Part shown: one piece after another, positions 51,860 through 60,292 of the stretch
Layout: each line of letters starts with the position of its first letter
How positions within the stretch are numbered: the first letter of the stretch is position 1
Assembly (NCBI RefSeq): GCF_001665395.1
Contig: NZ_LZSG01000010.1
Location: 1 to 64,000 of the forward strand
Direction of reading: 5' to 3'
DNA length: 64,000 nt
Source of the DNA: Mycobacterium sp. 1164966.3
GTDB lineage: Bacteria; Actinomycetota; Actinomycetes; Mycobacteriales; Mycobacteriaceae
Translations under genes and position numbers: made by a program
The notes under the pieces: generated by a model
What the model was told of the DNA's origin: nothing
The model's database searches: none
What the model saw: only the letters and a program-made list of their open reading frames with translations

Positions 51860-53854
51860 TCAGCCGCCACCGCCGCCGGGAAACCTCGGGAACTGCGGCC
51901 TGGGCTGAGGCTGCTGCGGCACCTGCGGCACCTGCGGTTTGGGCTGAGGTTGCACGGTAGGCACCTGCTGCTGGGTCTTCGGCGGGGCCACGGTCGGTTG
52001 CTGCGTCTGCGTTTTCGGCGGGGCAACGGTCGGCTGCTGCGTGCTGGGCGGCGGTGCCACCGACGTTTGCTTAGGCGTCGGAGCCACCGTCGTCTGCTGG
52101 GTCGGCGGCTGCGCGGAAGTCGTCTGCGGCACCTCCGATGTTGGCTGCTTGCTGGTCGTCGGGATCGACGTGCTGGGCGCGGAGGGCGTGCCGGACGGTG
52201 TAGACGGCGCCAGCGGCTTGGTCGACGGCGTCACCGGTGTAGATGGGGTCGCCGGAGTGCTCGGCGTCGGCGGCGTCGACGGCGTGGTCACCAACGGCTG
52301 CTTGCTCGGGGTCGACGGAGTCGGGGTCACGGGCGTCGTCGAACCGGATTGACCGGTCGGCTTCTGCGGTGTGGGCGGTATGAATGGCGGCGGCACGAAG
52401 ATCGGTGGCGGCCGCCAGCCCGGGAACGGAATGAAGATCGGGACCGGGATCGGCATCCTCGGGTCGGGCACAAAGCCGGGCACCGGCGCCGGCGCGGGCG
52501 CGACCTGCGCGGGCACCACGGGCGCCTCCACCGGGCCGGCCGGCCCACCGCCTCCACTGGGCGCGGCCAGCTGTGGCGGAATGTAGCCGTTGGCGTCGGG
52601 AACGACGCCGCCCTGGTACCCCAGGTTGGGCGAGTCAACCGGGGGCGGCGGCACCGGGGCCTGCTGCTGCGTCGGCAACAGCGGCATGAACTTGCCCGGG
52701 GCGGCGTTTTGGTGCCCCAGCACCGGCTGGGAAGCCGCGGTCGGCCGGACGGTCACCGCGACCGCGACGGCCAGCGACGCCAAGCCGATCACCGCGAACG
52801 CCACGACGGCGTTGCCGATCAGCACGGATCCCCGGCTGAGCTTCTCCGGTTCCTCCGCTTCCTCGTCGTCGACGAATTCGTCGCCGTACTCGTCTTCGAA
52901 CGGCAGCAGCTCGTGCTCGTCGGTCATCGAATACGCCAGCTGCTGTTCCTCGCCGCCGGCGGGGGTCGGCGCGGCCGGGGTGTACGCGGTCGCGTCCGCG
53001 CCGTAAGCCTGGGGTGACATGGCGGCGGTCGCGTCCGCGCCGTAAGCCTGCGGGGACATCGCCGTCGCGTCGCCGAATGCCTGAGGCGACATCGCCGTCG
53101 CGTCGGCGCCGTACGCCAGCGGCGACATGGCCGTCGCGTCCGCGCCGTACGCCAGCGGCGACATGGCCGTCGCGTCGCCATACGCCTGACCGGACAATGC
53201 CGCCGCGGGCAGAGCCGACATCGCCGCGCCACGGGCTATCGCGAACGTGGGGTCCTCGGGCACCGACACCCGCATCGTCGACGCGTCCCGCAACTGATCA
53301 GCAACCTGCGAGGTGAGCTCGGAAGACGAGCCCACCAGGTAGACGTCGCGCACCCCGCCGGCCTGGTCACCGAGCCTCGCCATCATGGTGTCCAAGGCAC
53401 CGGTCGCGTCGCCTCCGGCAAACGGCCCGGCGGCCAGCACCGTCGGCGGCGACTCGGGGTCGTCGACCGTCGCCGCGGGCGCCAGCAGCGTCGCCGCCTC
53501 GTCGCCGACCACCAGCACCGCTGAGCCCTGCGGACCGGCGGTGCGCATCAGGGCCGTCGCGGCCTGCTGCTCCCCCAGGACCACGACGTTCTGCACGCCG
53601 GAGTGCTCCAGCGCTTGACGCAGCTGGTCCGACCTAGGACCGTCCGACCAGCACAAACGGGTGGCGACCAGGCGGTGGTGTTCGTCGGCCAGCAGTTGGT
53701 TGGTGCCGACGACGGTCTCGGTCAGCCTCTCGATCGGGTGGTCATCCAGGTCGACGACCGATTGGTCGATGACGTCGCCACCGCCGGCGCCCGCCCCGAC
53801 AAGAGCCACGCGGGCAACGCGGTCTGCGACCGCCACCCCCAAAACGACGTCCAT
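51860..53854 (-). CDS. Large Pro/Thr-rich membrane protein with actin-like N-terminal domain (Rv0538-like)
   Basis: 664 aa from ATG 53854, preceded by GAAGGAGAG. Residues 1-215 look like an Hsp70/actin-type ATPase fold (VVLGVAVADRVARVALVG, SAVLVVGDEAATLLA, DVYLVGSSSELTSQVADQL). Residues ~222-295 hold six imperfect 11-13-residue repeats (AYGADATAMSPL). An acidic stretch and one TM helix (~345-370) follow. The last ~280 residues are Pro/Thr/Gln-rich and presumably span the cell wall. M. tuberculosis Rv0538 is ~548 aa (recalled), so this version is longer. Possible envelope or division-site sensor; unproven. Confidence 0.8.
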   Translation of the reverse strand: MDVVLGVAVADRVARVALVGAGAGGGDVIDQSVVDLDDHPIERLTETVVGTNQLLADEHHRLVATRLCWSDGPRSDQLRQALEHSGVQNVVVLGEQQAATALMRTAGPQGSAVLVVGDEAATLLAPAATVDDPESPPTVLAAGPFAGGDATGALDTMMARLGDQAGGVRDVYLVGSSSELTSQVADQLRDASTMRVSVPEDPTFAIARGAAMSALPAAALSGQAYGDATAMSPLAYGADATAMSPLAYGADATAMSPQAFGDATAMSPQAYGADATAAMSPQAYGADATAYTPAAPTPAGGEEQQLAYSMTDEHELLPFEDEYGDEFVDDEEAEEPEKLSRGSVLIGNAVVAFAVIGLASLAVAVAVTVRPTAASQPVLGHQNAAPGKFMPLLPTQQQAPVPPPPVDSPNLGYQGGVVPDANGYIPPQLAAPSGGGGPAGPVEAPVVPAQVAPAPAPVPGFVPDPRMPIPVPIFIPFPGWRPPPIFVPPPFIPPTPQKPTGQSGSTTPVTPTPSTPSKQPLVTTPSTPPTPSTPATPSTPVTPSTKPLAPSTPSGTPSAPSTSIPTTSKQPTSEVPQTTSAQPPTQQTTVAPTPKQTSVAPPPSTQQPTVAPPKTQTQQPTVAPPKTQQQVPTVQPQPKPQVPQVPQQPQPRPQFPRFPGGGGG
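52982..53190. repeat. In-frame tandem repeat, six ~33-39-bp units
   Basis: Within the Pro/Thr-rich gene, six imperfect copies of a unit encoding A(Y/F)G(A)DATAMSP(L/Q). Units at 53098-53169 are nearly identical at DNA level, so slippage and strain-to-strain length variation are likely. Confidence 0.8.
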
Positions 53855-54146
53855 CGCGGCTCTCCTTCGCCTGGCCACCCCGCAACCAGCAATGTCCCAG
53901 CATCATTACACTGCGATACCGTCGGCAGTATCCAACATCCGGATTAGATTCACCTATGAACGCAGCGTAACCAGGTTGCCACAGCCGTACGGCACACTGG
54001 GATGGTCACCGCAGAGCAACCTTTGTGGATTTCGGTGTTCGCGGCCCCTGCCGCGCCGTCCGAACGGAGAATATGGTCTCAAGAGAGCATCCGCACAAGG
54101 TGTGCTCCGCGCCGACAACAACCGTCCTTGATCACCGGGGGGCCTT
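53855..54146. other. Divergent intergenic region (Rv0538-like / Rv0537c-like)
   Basis: 292 bp, somewhat AT-richer than the genes. A small dyad GATAC/GTATC (53915-53919 and 53928-53932) lies 60-80 bp upstream of the leftward gene. No gene or repeat recognised. Confidence 0.35.
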
Positions 54147-55757
54147 GTGAGCCAGAGCAGCTACGACGCGCCTACCGGCCCGATCCGCGGCGGGGCTCCG
54201 GCAGCGCCCGTGCAGGCGGCCGGCCCGGGCGGCCCGGCCGGAGAGCCGGTGCGGCGGCGTAACGTCACCCGCGACCTGATCGCTGCCGGGTTGCTCGTCC
54301 TCGCGCCGTTCCTGCCCTGGAATCTGTACTTCGGCGTCGGCGTCCCGGACAGCAAGACCGTCCTGTTCGCGGTTCTGGCGGCGGTGACTCTGGTTTCCCT
54401 CATCGGGATCGCAGTCCCGGCGGGACGGCTGCGGCTCCTGCTGAACGTCCCCTACTGGCTGCTGGTGCTCGCTTTCATCGGGTACGACGTGTACGAGACG
54501 ATTCGTTCCGGGGGCAGCGTGCACGTGCCGGGCGGCGTCGGGCCGGGGGCATGGCTGGGGATGGCGGGCTCGGTGCTGAGCGCGCAACCGCTGATCATCG
54601 GCCCGGCCGCCGCTGTAGAGACGCCCGACGGGTGGTCGCGGTCCGCCCGGGTGATCGGCTACGTGTCGATGATCGGTGCCACCCTCAGCTCGGGGTTCAA
54701 CCTGTTCTGGCGGGTGCGGTTCGCAATGCACGACACGACCGGCGCCGGCTTCGGCAAGCAGAACATCGTGGTGATCGTCACCGCGACGGTGTACGGCCTG
54801 GTGGCGTGGGTCGCCGTGCTGATCGCATCCCGATGGCTCGTCAAAAGCACCAAAGCGGCCCACCTCGCGCTCGTCGCGCTCGGGGCGTCGGCCCTGGTGG
54901 CCGGGCCGCTGGTGTGGTTCCTGCCCATCGGTCGCGACATCGACTCCTTCCACGGCATTGCGCAGAACACGTCGACGGCCGGGGTGGGGTACGAGGGATA
55001 TCTGGCGTGGGCCGTCGGCGCCGCGATATTCGCACCTCGGGTGTTACCCGGTTACCGTCGCGGCGGCCCGGACGACGCCGTCCCCTGGCGGAACGCGGCC
55101 CGCATGGGCTGCACGCTCATCGTCGTGTGGTGCGTGGGGTCGGCGCTGATGCGGATCACCGACTTCACCGGCGCGGTAATTCTGAACTACCCCTACTCGC
55201 GCTACGACTCCATGACGCTGGCTGCTTTTGATTTGGCCACCGCGGCGTTGGCGATCTGGCTTCGGATCAAACTGGCTACCACTTCGATACCGACCCGATT
55301 GACCACGTCGCTGACCGGGCTGCTCGTCACGATCGGCATCGCGCGCGTCGTGCTGGGCGTCTGGCTGGCGCCACGGTTCGTGGTGCCCCCGGGTGGCGGC
55401 GGCTGGAACAACCCGGTTTACGGCAACAACCTCGCGCATCAGATCACCAGCACCTTCGACGTGGCACTGTGCGGGCTGGCGCTGGGCATCCTGCTCGCCG
55501 TCAGGATCAGCGGTCACCTCAGCGGCCGCCGGCGTCGTCGGCGCAGGCGCCGCGTCCCCGTTCCCGCGGCCAGGCAGGCGGGCCAGGGAGTGTCACCGCC
55601 GCCGTCGGCTGCGGCGACAACCCGCATTCCGGCCGGTGGGGAACCGCAGCTGGCCGGCTCCGGCGCGCCACGCATCTTCCGGGGAGATGACTCGGCCACC
55701 CAGCAGATATCCCTAAAGCGGCCAACGCCAAAGATCTACCGCCCACCGCAGAGCTGA
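54147..55757 (+). CDS. Polytopic membrane protein (Rv0537c-like)
   Basis: 536 aa from GTG 54147, with GGGGGGCC upstream. Cytosolic Pro/Ala/Gly-rich head (~1-40), then about eleven or twelve TM helices (e.g. LIAAGLLVLAPFLPW, TVLFAVLAAVTLVSLIG, GLLVTIGIARVVLGVWL). A strongly basic patch of Arg (~residue 460) sets the cytosolic side, and the polar tail is rich in Ser/Pro/Thr. Corresponds to M. tuberculosis Rv0537c (recalled, shorter). No transporter signature seen; function unknown. Divergent from the Rv0538-like gene, so the two may be co-regulated. Confidence 0.78.
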   Translation: MSQSSYDAPTGPIRGGAPAAPVQAAGPGGPAGEPVRRRNVTRDLIAAGLLVLAPFLPWNLYFGVGVPDSKTVLFAVLAAVTLVSLIGIAVPAGRLRLLLNVPYWLLVLAFIGYDVYETIRSGGSVHVPGGVGPGAWLGMAGSVLSAQPLIIGPAAAVETPDGWSRSARVIGYVSMIGATLSSGFNLFWRVRFAMHDTTGAGFGKQNIVVIVTATVYGLVAWVAVLIASRWLVKSTKAAHLALVALGASALVAGPLVWFLPIGRDIDSFHGIAQNTSTAGVGYEGYLAWAVGAAIFAPRVLPGYRRGGPDDAVPWRNAARMGCTLIVVWCVGSALMRITDFTGAVILNYPYSRYDSMTLAAFDLATAALAIWLRIKLATTSIPTRLTTSLTGLLVTIGIARVVLGVWLAPRFVVPPGGGGWNNPVYGNNLAHQITSTFDVALCGLALGILLAVRISGHLSGRRRRRRRRRVPVPAARQAGQGVSPPPSAAATTRIPAGGEPQLAGSGAPRIFRGDDSATQQISLKRPTPKIYRPPQS

Positions 55758-55767
55758 GGCTCGTTTC

Positions 55768-55877
55768 GGCTTTGGGTGTGAATCCTGGGCTTCGGGTGTG
55801 TGGTCAAGGCGGGAACTCTCGCGCCGGTTCCCGCCCTACGCTCACACCGAAAGCCACCAGTTCACACCGAAAACCCT
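55768..55877. repeat. Intergenic repeat family A, copy 4
   Basis: Left: GGGTGTGAATCCTGGGCTT and CGGGTGTG. Core GGCGGGAACTCTCGCGCCGG / TTCCCGCC. Right: two units TCACACCGAAAGCC and TCACACCGAAAACC. Very similar to copy 2. It reaches the stop codon of the convergent epimerase gene. Confidence 0.75.
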
Positions 55878-56915
55878 TCACCGCAGCGGCGCAAAGGCGA
55901 ATTCGCGCAGACCGTCCCGCGGATCGACAGCCGCGCGAAAACCCAGCGCCTCGGCCGCTCGGCTGGGGTCGGCCACGATGTGGCGCACGTCGCCGCTGCG
56001 GTATTCGCCGGTGATCACCGGCTGCACGGCGCCGCCGCGCGCATCACACAAAGCGGAGGCGACCTGAAGGATGGAGACTGGCCGCCCCGAGCAGACGTTG
56101 ACAGCGGTGAACCCGTCCCGCTCGGAGGTGGCGTCGGCGGCCAGAAGATTGGCCGCGGCCACGTCGTCCACGTGGACGAAGTCGCGCATCTGCCGTCCAT
56201 CCTCGAAAACCCTTGGCGGCTGGCCCTTTTCGAGTGCCGAACGGAAGATCGCCGCCACCCCGGAGTACGGGGTATCGCGCGGCATGCCCGGTCCGTAGAC
56301 GTTGTGGTAGCGCAACGCCAGCACCGAGCCGCCCGTCGCCTCCGACCACGCCAGCGCGAAGTGCTCCTGCGCGGTCTTGCTGGCCGCGTACAGGCTGCGC
56401 GGGCGCAGCGGGGCGTCCTCGTCGACGAGCCGCCATACGACCGCCGACCCGCACACCGGGCAGCGATGCTCGAAGATTCCAGCGTCGAGGTCGGCGCGCT
56501 GGCGCGGCAACGGCTCGACCGGTCCATGTTCGGGGCAGTCGTAGTTGCCCTGCCCGTAGACCACCATCGACGACGCCAGCACCAGACGCCGCACTCCGGC
56601 CGCGAACATCTGCGCCAGCAGCACCGTGGTCGCGAAGTCGTTGTGGCCGCCGTAGGCGGGAGCGTCCCCGGCGTCCACACCGGCCCCTACCATCGCGGCC
56701 TGGTGACAGACCAGGTCCACGCCGGCCAACAGCGGCGTGAGGGCGTCGGCGTCGCGGATGTCGATCTGCCGGCAGTCGGGCGGCAATACCGGGTCTGCGC
56801 CGTGGGCGGCGGGCAGCAGTGCGTCGGCGGCGATCACCTCGTGCCCCGCCGCCCGCAACGCCTCGTCCACCCGGGAGCCGATGAACCCGGCGGCACCGGT
56901 GAGCAACACCCTCAC
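55878..56915 (-). CDS. galE3: NAD-dependent nucleotide-sugar epimerase (GalE3-like) with Cys/His insert
   Basis: 345 aa from GTG 56915 (overlaps the preceding stop, GTGA). Extended SDR: VLLTGAAGFIGSRV at residues 3-16, SSMVVYG, and YAASK (Tyr176-Lys180). Between these motifs lies an insert with Cys127, His130, His150, Cys152 and Cys155, spaced like a zinc knuckle. M. tuberculosis Rv0536 (346 aa, recalled) is called GalE3, but this insert is also known to me from dTDP-L-rhamnose 4-epimerase-type proteins, so the substrate may not be UDP-galactose. Likely feeds envelope sugars. Confidence 0.83.
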   Translation of the reverse strand: MRVLLTGAAGFIGSRVDEALRAAGHEVIAADALLPAAHGADPVLPPDCRQIDIRDADALTPLLAGVDLVCHQAAMVGAGVDAGDAPAYGGHNDFATTVLLAQMFAAGVRRLVLASSMVVYGQGNYDCPEHGPVEPLPRQRADLDAGIFEHRCPVCGSAVVWRLVDEDAPLRPRSLYAASKTAQEHFALAWSEATGGSVLALRYHNVYGPGMPRDTPYSGVAAIFRSALEKGQPPRVFEDGRQMRDFVHVDDVAAANLLAADATSERDGFTAVNVCSGRPVSILQVASALCDARGGAVQPVITGEYRSGDVRHIVADPSRAAEALGFRAAVDPRDGLREFAFAPLR

Positions 56916-57706
56916 GGCAGCTCGATGGGCAGCGTGACACCGGTGTGCGCCAGGCAGTGCGTGCAGGCGCGCTCGACGTCGACCCGGCCGATGGCAGCCC
57001 GGACCAGCTTTTTGAACGGCTCCATGTTCTTTTGGAATTGGGCGAACACGTCGACGGCTTTGACGCCTTCGCCGGCCGCCACACCGGCGTCCAGGTCGGT
57101 CACCAAAGCGATTGCGGCATAGCACATTTCGAGTTCGCGGGCCAGCACCGCCTCCGGATAACCGGTCATGTTGACCAGGCTGAATCCGGCGGAGGCGAAC
57201 CACCGGCTTTCGGCGCGGGTGGAAAACCGCGGCCCCTGGATCACCACCATGGTGCCGCCGTCGAACACACCGGGCAGACCGGTGGCCGCCGCGCGCAGTG
57301 TCGGGCAGTACGGATCGGCGAAGTCGACGTGGATGGCGCCGGAGTCGAAATAGGTGTCGGCGCGGCCGGTGGTCCGGTCGACCAGCTGGTCTGGCACCAC
57401 GACGACGCCGGGACCCAGTTCGGGTTTCAGGCTGCCGACCGCGCACGGCGCGAACACCCGCCGCACGCCGAGCGCGCGCAGGGCCCACATGTTGGCCCGG
57501 TAGGGCACGGTGTGCGCCGAGAATTCGTGGTTTGCGCCATGGCGGGGCAGGAAGGCGACTTCGTGCTGGTCGATGAAGCCGATTGTGATCGGGCCGCTGG
57601 GTTTGCCGTAGGGCGTGTCCGGATACAGAGTGCGTTCGTCGGAGCCGAGGAAGGTGTAGAAACCGCTGCCGCCGATGACTCCGAGCATCCGCCCATTCTG
57701 GTGCAT
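56912..57706 (-). CDS. 5'-Methylthioadenosine/purine nucleoside phosphorylase
   Basis: 264 aa (ATG 57706; ATG 57688 also possible), same length as M. tuberculosis Rv0535 (recalled). MTAP/PNP trimeric family: MLGVIGGSGFY, the phosphate-binding PRHGANHEFSAHTVPYR, PCAVGSLKPELGPGV, GPRFSTRAESRWFA, and NMTGYPEAVLARELE with the active-site Met-Thr and acidic residues. Cleaves methylthioadenosine (made in polyamine synthesis) to adenine and methylthioribose-1-phosphate. Upstream of and overlapping the epimerase gene. Confidence 0.9.
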   Translation of the reverse strand: MHQNGRMLGVIGGSGFYTFLGSDERTLYPDTPYGKPSGPITIGFIDQHEVAFLPRHGANHEFSAHTVPYRANMWALRALGVRRVFAPCAVGSLKPELGPGVVVVPDQLVDRTTGRADTYFDSGAIHVDFADPYCPTLRAAATGLPGVFDGGTMVVIQGPRFSTRAESRWFASAGFSLVNMTGYPEAVLARELEMCYAAIALVTDLDAGVAAGEGVKAVDVFAQFQKNMEPFKKLVRAAIGRVDVERACTHCLAHTGVTLPIELP

Positions 57707-57732
57707 GGGACGCGATGCCTTAGTTTGCCTTG

Positions 57733-58599
57733 GTGGCCACTTTTACCCAGTGGATATCCGGTGCCCGTCCACGCACGCTGCCCAACGCGGTGGCGCCCGT
57801 CGTCGCGGGCACCGGTGCCGCGGCCTGGCTGCACTCCGCGGTGTGGTGGAAAGCGCTGCTGGCACTGGTTGTCGCGGTATCGCTGATCGTCGGGGTCAAC
57901 TACGCCAACGACTACTCCGACGGCATTCGTGGCACCGACGACGACCGGGCCGGGCCGGTGCGGCTGGTGGGCTCGCGGCTGGCGACCCCGCGGGCGGTGC
58001 TGACCGCAGCGGTCGCGGGGCTGGCGGTCGGCGCGGTGGCCGGGTTGGTTTTGGCGCTGGTGAGCGCGCCGTGGCTGATCGCCGTCGGCGCGGGCTGCAT
58101 CGCGGGGGCGTGGCTGTACACCGGCGGGTCGCGGCCGTACGGCTATGCGGGTTTCGGCGAACTCGCGGTGTTCGTGTTCTTCGGCCTGGTCGCCGTGCTG
58201 GGCACGCAGTACACCCAGGCGTTACGGGTGGACTGGGTGGGCTTAGTGCTGGCGACGGCGACGGGCGCATTGTCGTCGTCGGTGCTGGTGGCCAACAATC
58301 TGCGGGACATCCCCACCGACGCGCAATCGGGCAAGTTGACCCTGGCCGTGCGGCTGGGCGACGCCCGCACCCGGGTGTTCTATCAAGTGCTGCTGGCGGT
58401 CGCCGGGGTGCTGACGCTGGTTTTGATGCTCGCGACGCCGTGGTGTGCGGTCGGGCTTTTGGCCACGCCGCTGGCGCTGCGCGCCGCCGGCCCGGTGCGC
58501 TCCGGTCGCGGGGGCCGGGATTTGGTTCCGGTGCTGCGTGACACCGGGCTGACGATGGTGGTGTGGGCGACCGCGGTGGCAGCGGCTCTGGCCTGGTGA
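57733..58599 (+). CDS. menA: 1,4-dihydroxy-2-naphthoate prenyltransferase MenA
   Basis: 288 aa from GTG 57733 (a TTG just before it is less likely; the M. tuberculosis protein starts at the same place, as recalled). UbiA-family membrane enzyme, ~8-9 TM helices, with the two Asp-rich motifs [16 protein letters not shown] (~residue 58) and [18 protein letters not shown] (~190). Joins the polyprenyl tail to the naphthoate. A TAGTTT box 6 nt upstream suggests leaderless transcription. Drug target in mycobacteria. Confidence 0.95.
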   Translation: MATFTQWISGARPRTLPNAVAPVVAGTGAAAWLHSAVWWKALLALVVAVSLIVGVNYANDYSDGIRGTDDDRAGPVRLVGSRLATPRAVLTAAVAGLAVGAVAGLVLALVSAPWLIAVGAGCIAGAWLYTGGSRPYGYAGFGELAVFVFFGLVAVLGTQYTQALRVDWVGLVLATATGALSSSVLVANNLRDIPTDAQSGKLTLAVRLGDARTRVFYQVLLAVAGVLTLVLMLATPWCAVGLLATPLALRAAGPVRSGRGGRDLVPVLRDTGLTMVVWATAVAAALAW

Positions 58600-58609
58600 G
58601 GCAGCCCCG

Positions 58610-58642
58610 AAGCCCCGAAATCGGCCATTGCGGGGGGCTTTT
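58610..58642 (+). terminator. Hairpin terminator after menA, possibly a decayed family B element
   Basis: AAGCCCC (58610-58616) pairs with GGGGCTT (58634-58640), followed by TT; 17-nt loop. The sequence continues GCGACTGCTC, one base different from the family B arm GCGTCTGCTC. Confidence 0.6.
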
Positions 58643-58696
58643 GCGACTGCTCAGCCAGCAATGTCTACAGTCAGATAACAGCAACTGAGGACGGGC

Positions 58697-59713
58697 ATGA
58701 CGGAGATCGCCACCAGCAGCGGCGCGAAAAGCATCGGGATGCTCAGCGTCGGGGCGTACCGACCGGAGCGGGTGGTCACCAACGAGGAGATTTGCCAGAA
58801 CATCGACTCGTCCGACGAATGGATCTACAGCCGCACCGGCATCAAGACCCGCCGCTTCGCGGCCGACGACGAATCCGCGGCTTCCATGGCTACTGAGGCC
58901 TGCCGGCGGGCACTGAAGAACGCCTCGCTCGACGCAGCCGACATCGACGGTGTGATCCTCACCACCAACACCCACTTCCTTCAGACCCCGCCCGCGGCCC
59001 CGATGGTCGCAGCGGCGTTGGGCGCCAAGGACATTCTGGGGTTCGACCTGTCCGCCGGGTGCGCCGGCTTCGGATACGCGCTGGGCGTCGCGGCCGACAT
59101 GATCCGTGGCGGCGGCGCCGCCAAGATGCTGGTGGTCGGCACCGAAAAGCTATCGCCCACAATCGACATGTACGACCGTGGCAACTGCTTCATCTTCGCC
59201 GACGGTGCGGCCGCAGTGGTGGTCGGCGAAACGCCGTTCCAGGGCATCGGACCGACCGTCGCTGGCAGCGACGGCGAACAGGCCAATGCGATCCGCCAAG
59301 ACATCGACTGGATCACCTTTGCGCAAAACCCAAGTGGCCCACGCCCGTTCGTGCGGCTGGAAGGTCCCGCGGTGTTCCGCTGGGCGGCGTTCCAGATGGG
59401 CGATGTCGGACGCAAAGCACTGGAGGCGGCGGGGGTCGGACCCGATCAAATAGACGTGTTCGTACCTCATCAGGCCAACAGCCGGATCAACGAGCTTCTC
59501 GTCAAGAACCTGCGGTTGCGGTCGGACGTGACCGTCGCGAACGACATCGAGCAGGCTGGAAATACCTCGGCGGCTTCCATTCCATTGGCGATGGCCGAAC
59601 TGATGGCGACGGGCGCGGCCAAGCCGAACGACCTGGCCCTGCTGATCGGCTATGGCGCGGGCCTGAGCTATGCCGCGCAGGTGGTCCGGATGCCCCTGCA
59701 CAGCGACGCTTAG
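58697..59713 (+). CDS. fabH: Beta-ketoacyl-ACP synthase III FabH
   Basis: 338 aa. Condenses long-chain acyl-CoA from FAS-I with malonyl-AcpM to start mycolic-acid elongation. Triad as in M. tuberculosis FabH: Cys122 in [12 protein letters not shown], His in [14 protein letters not shown], and Asn in [19 protein letters not shown] (about 258 and 289). Start ATG 58697 with GAGGACGGG as ribosome site. Stops of fabH and the DUF4229 gene overlap (convergent). Confidence 0.95.
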   Translation: MTEIATSSGAKSIGMLSVGAYRPERVVTNEEICQNIDSSDEWIYSRTGIKTRRFAADDESAASMATEACRRALKNASLDAADIDGVILTTNTHFLQTPPAAPMVAAALGAKDILGFDLSAGCAGFGYALGVAADMIRGGGAAKMLVVGTEKLSPTIDMYDRGNCFIFADGAAAVVVGETPFQGIGPTVAGSDGEQANAIRQDIDWITFAQNPSGPRPFVRLEGPAVFRWAAFQMGDVGRKALEAAGVGPDQIDVFVPHQANSRINELLVKNLRLRSDVTVANDIEQAGNTSAASIPLAMAELMATGAAKPNDLALLIGYGAGLSYAAQVVRMPLHSDA

Positions 59714-60063
59714 CCGTCGGGCTCCTCGTCGGGAGGCGCCTCACCGCGCAACCGGGCCCGCAACTTTTCCCGCTCGGCGCGCCGGCGCTCGCCGGCAATT
59801 GCCAGCGCCGCCGTCGCGCGCCGGCGCAGCGGGCTGAACACCCAGATGCCCAAGGGCATCGCGATGATCAACGCGAACAACGCCGCAACGGCGATCGGGA
59901 ACTCGGTGACCCCCAGCAACCGCGCCACCCCGTAGATCGCCGCACCGACCACCACGACCAGAAGCAGCCGGGCCGTCGCGTAGAGCAGGACATCCAAAAC
60001 CACCCGGTCTCTATCCGCTGGCCCAGTGGCCCCAGTGGCTTTGCCGCTCTGCCCTTTTGACAC
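59710..60063 (-). CDS. DUF4229 membrane protein
   Basis: 117 aa from GTG 60063. Two TM helices (~24-46 and ~55-77; [20 protein letters not shown] and [20 protein letters not shown]) followed by a long charged cytosolic helix rich in Arg/Glu ([16 protein letters not shown]), the usual DUF4229 design. M. tuberculosis Rv0531 at this place is of similar size (recalled). Function unknown. Confidence 0.8.
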   Translation of the reverse strand: MSKGQSGKATGATGPADRDRVVLDVLLYATARLLLVVVVGAAIYGVARLLGVTEFPIAVAALFALIIAMPLGIWVFSPLRRRATAALAIAGERRRAEREKLRARLRGEAPPDEEPDG

Positions 60064-60109
60064 AGCCTGAGCCTACGGCGCGGGTATATTTGCTCGAAGG
60101 AGGTGTCGA

Positions 60110-60271
60110 GTGCTCTACCTGTTCCTGGTCCTGGTTCTGGGGACGCTGATCTACGTCGGCTGGCGCGCGGCCAAGGCGCAGGCCAATCGGCCCAAGACTC
60201 GCGTCATCGGGCCCGACGACGATCCCGACTTCTTGTGGCGGTTGAGCCACGGGGACAACAACCCTCTTTAA
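60110..60271 (+). CDS. 53-residue single-pass microprotein (Rv0530A-like)
   Basis: Short frame from GTG 60110 with an excellent ribosome site (GAAGGAGGT, 6 nt spacing) and a TATATT -10 box at 60085-60090. One N-terminal TM helix (LYLFLVLVLGTLIYVGW), then a basic segment and an acidic, Trp-containing tail (GPDDDPDFLWRLSHGDNNPL). It matches my memory of M. tuberculosis Rv0530A (~54 aa) in size and place, so it is probably a conserved membrane microprotein. Function unknown. Confidence 0.78.
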   Translation: MLYLFLVLVLGTLIYVGWRAAKAQANRPKTRVIGPDDDPDFLWRLSHGDNNPL

Positions 60272-60292
60272 AACCCGAAACCGGCCCGCTGA

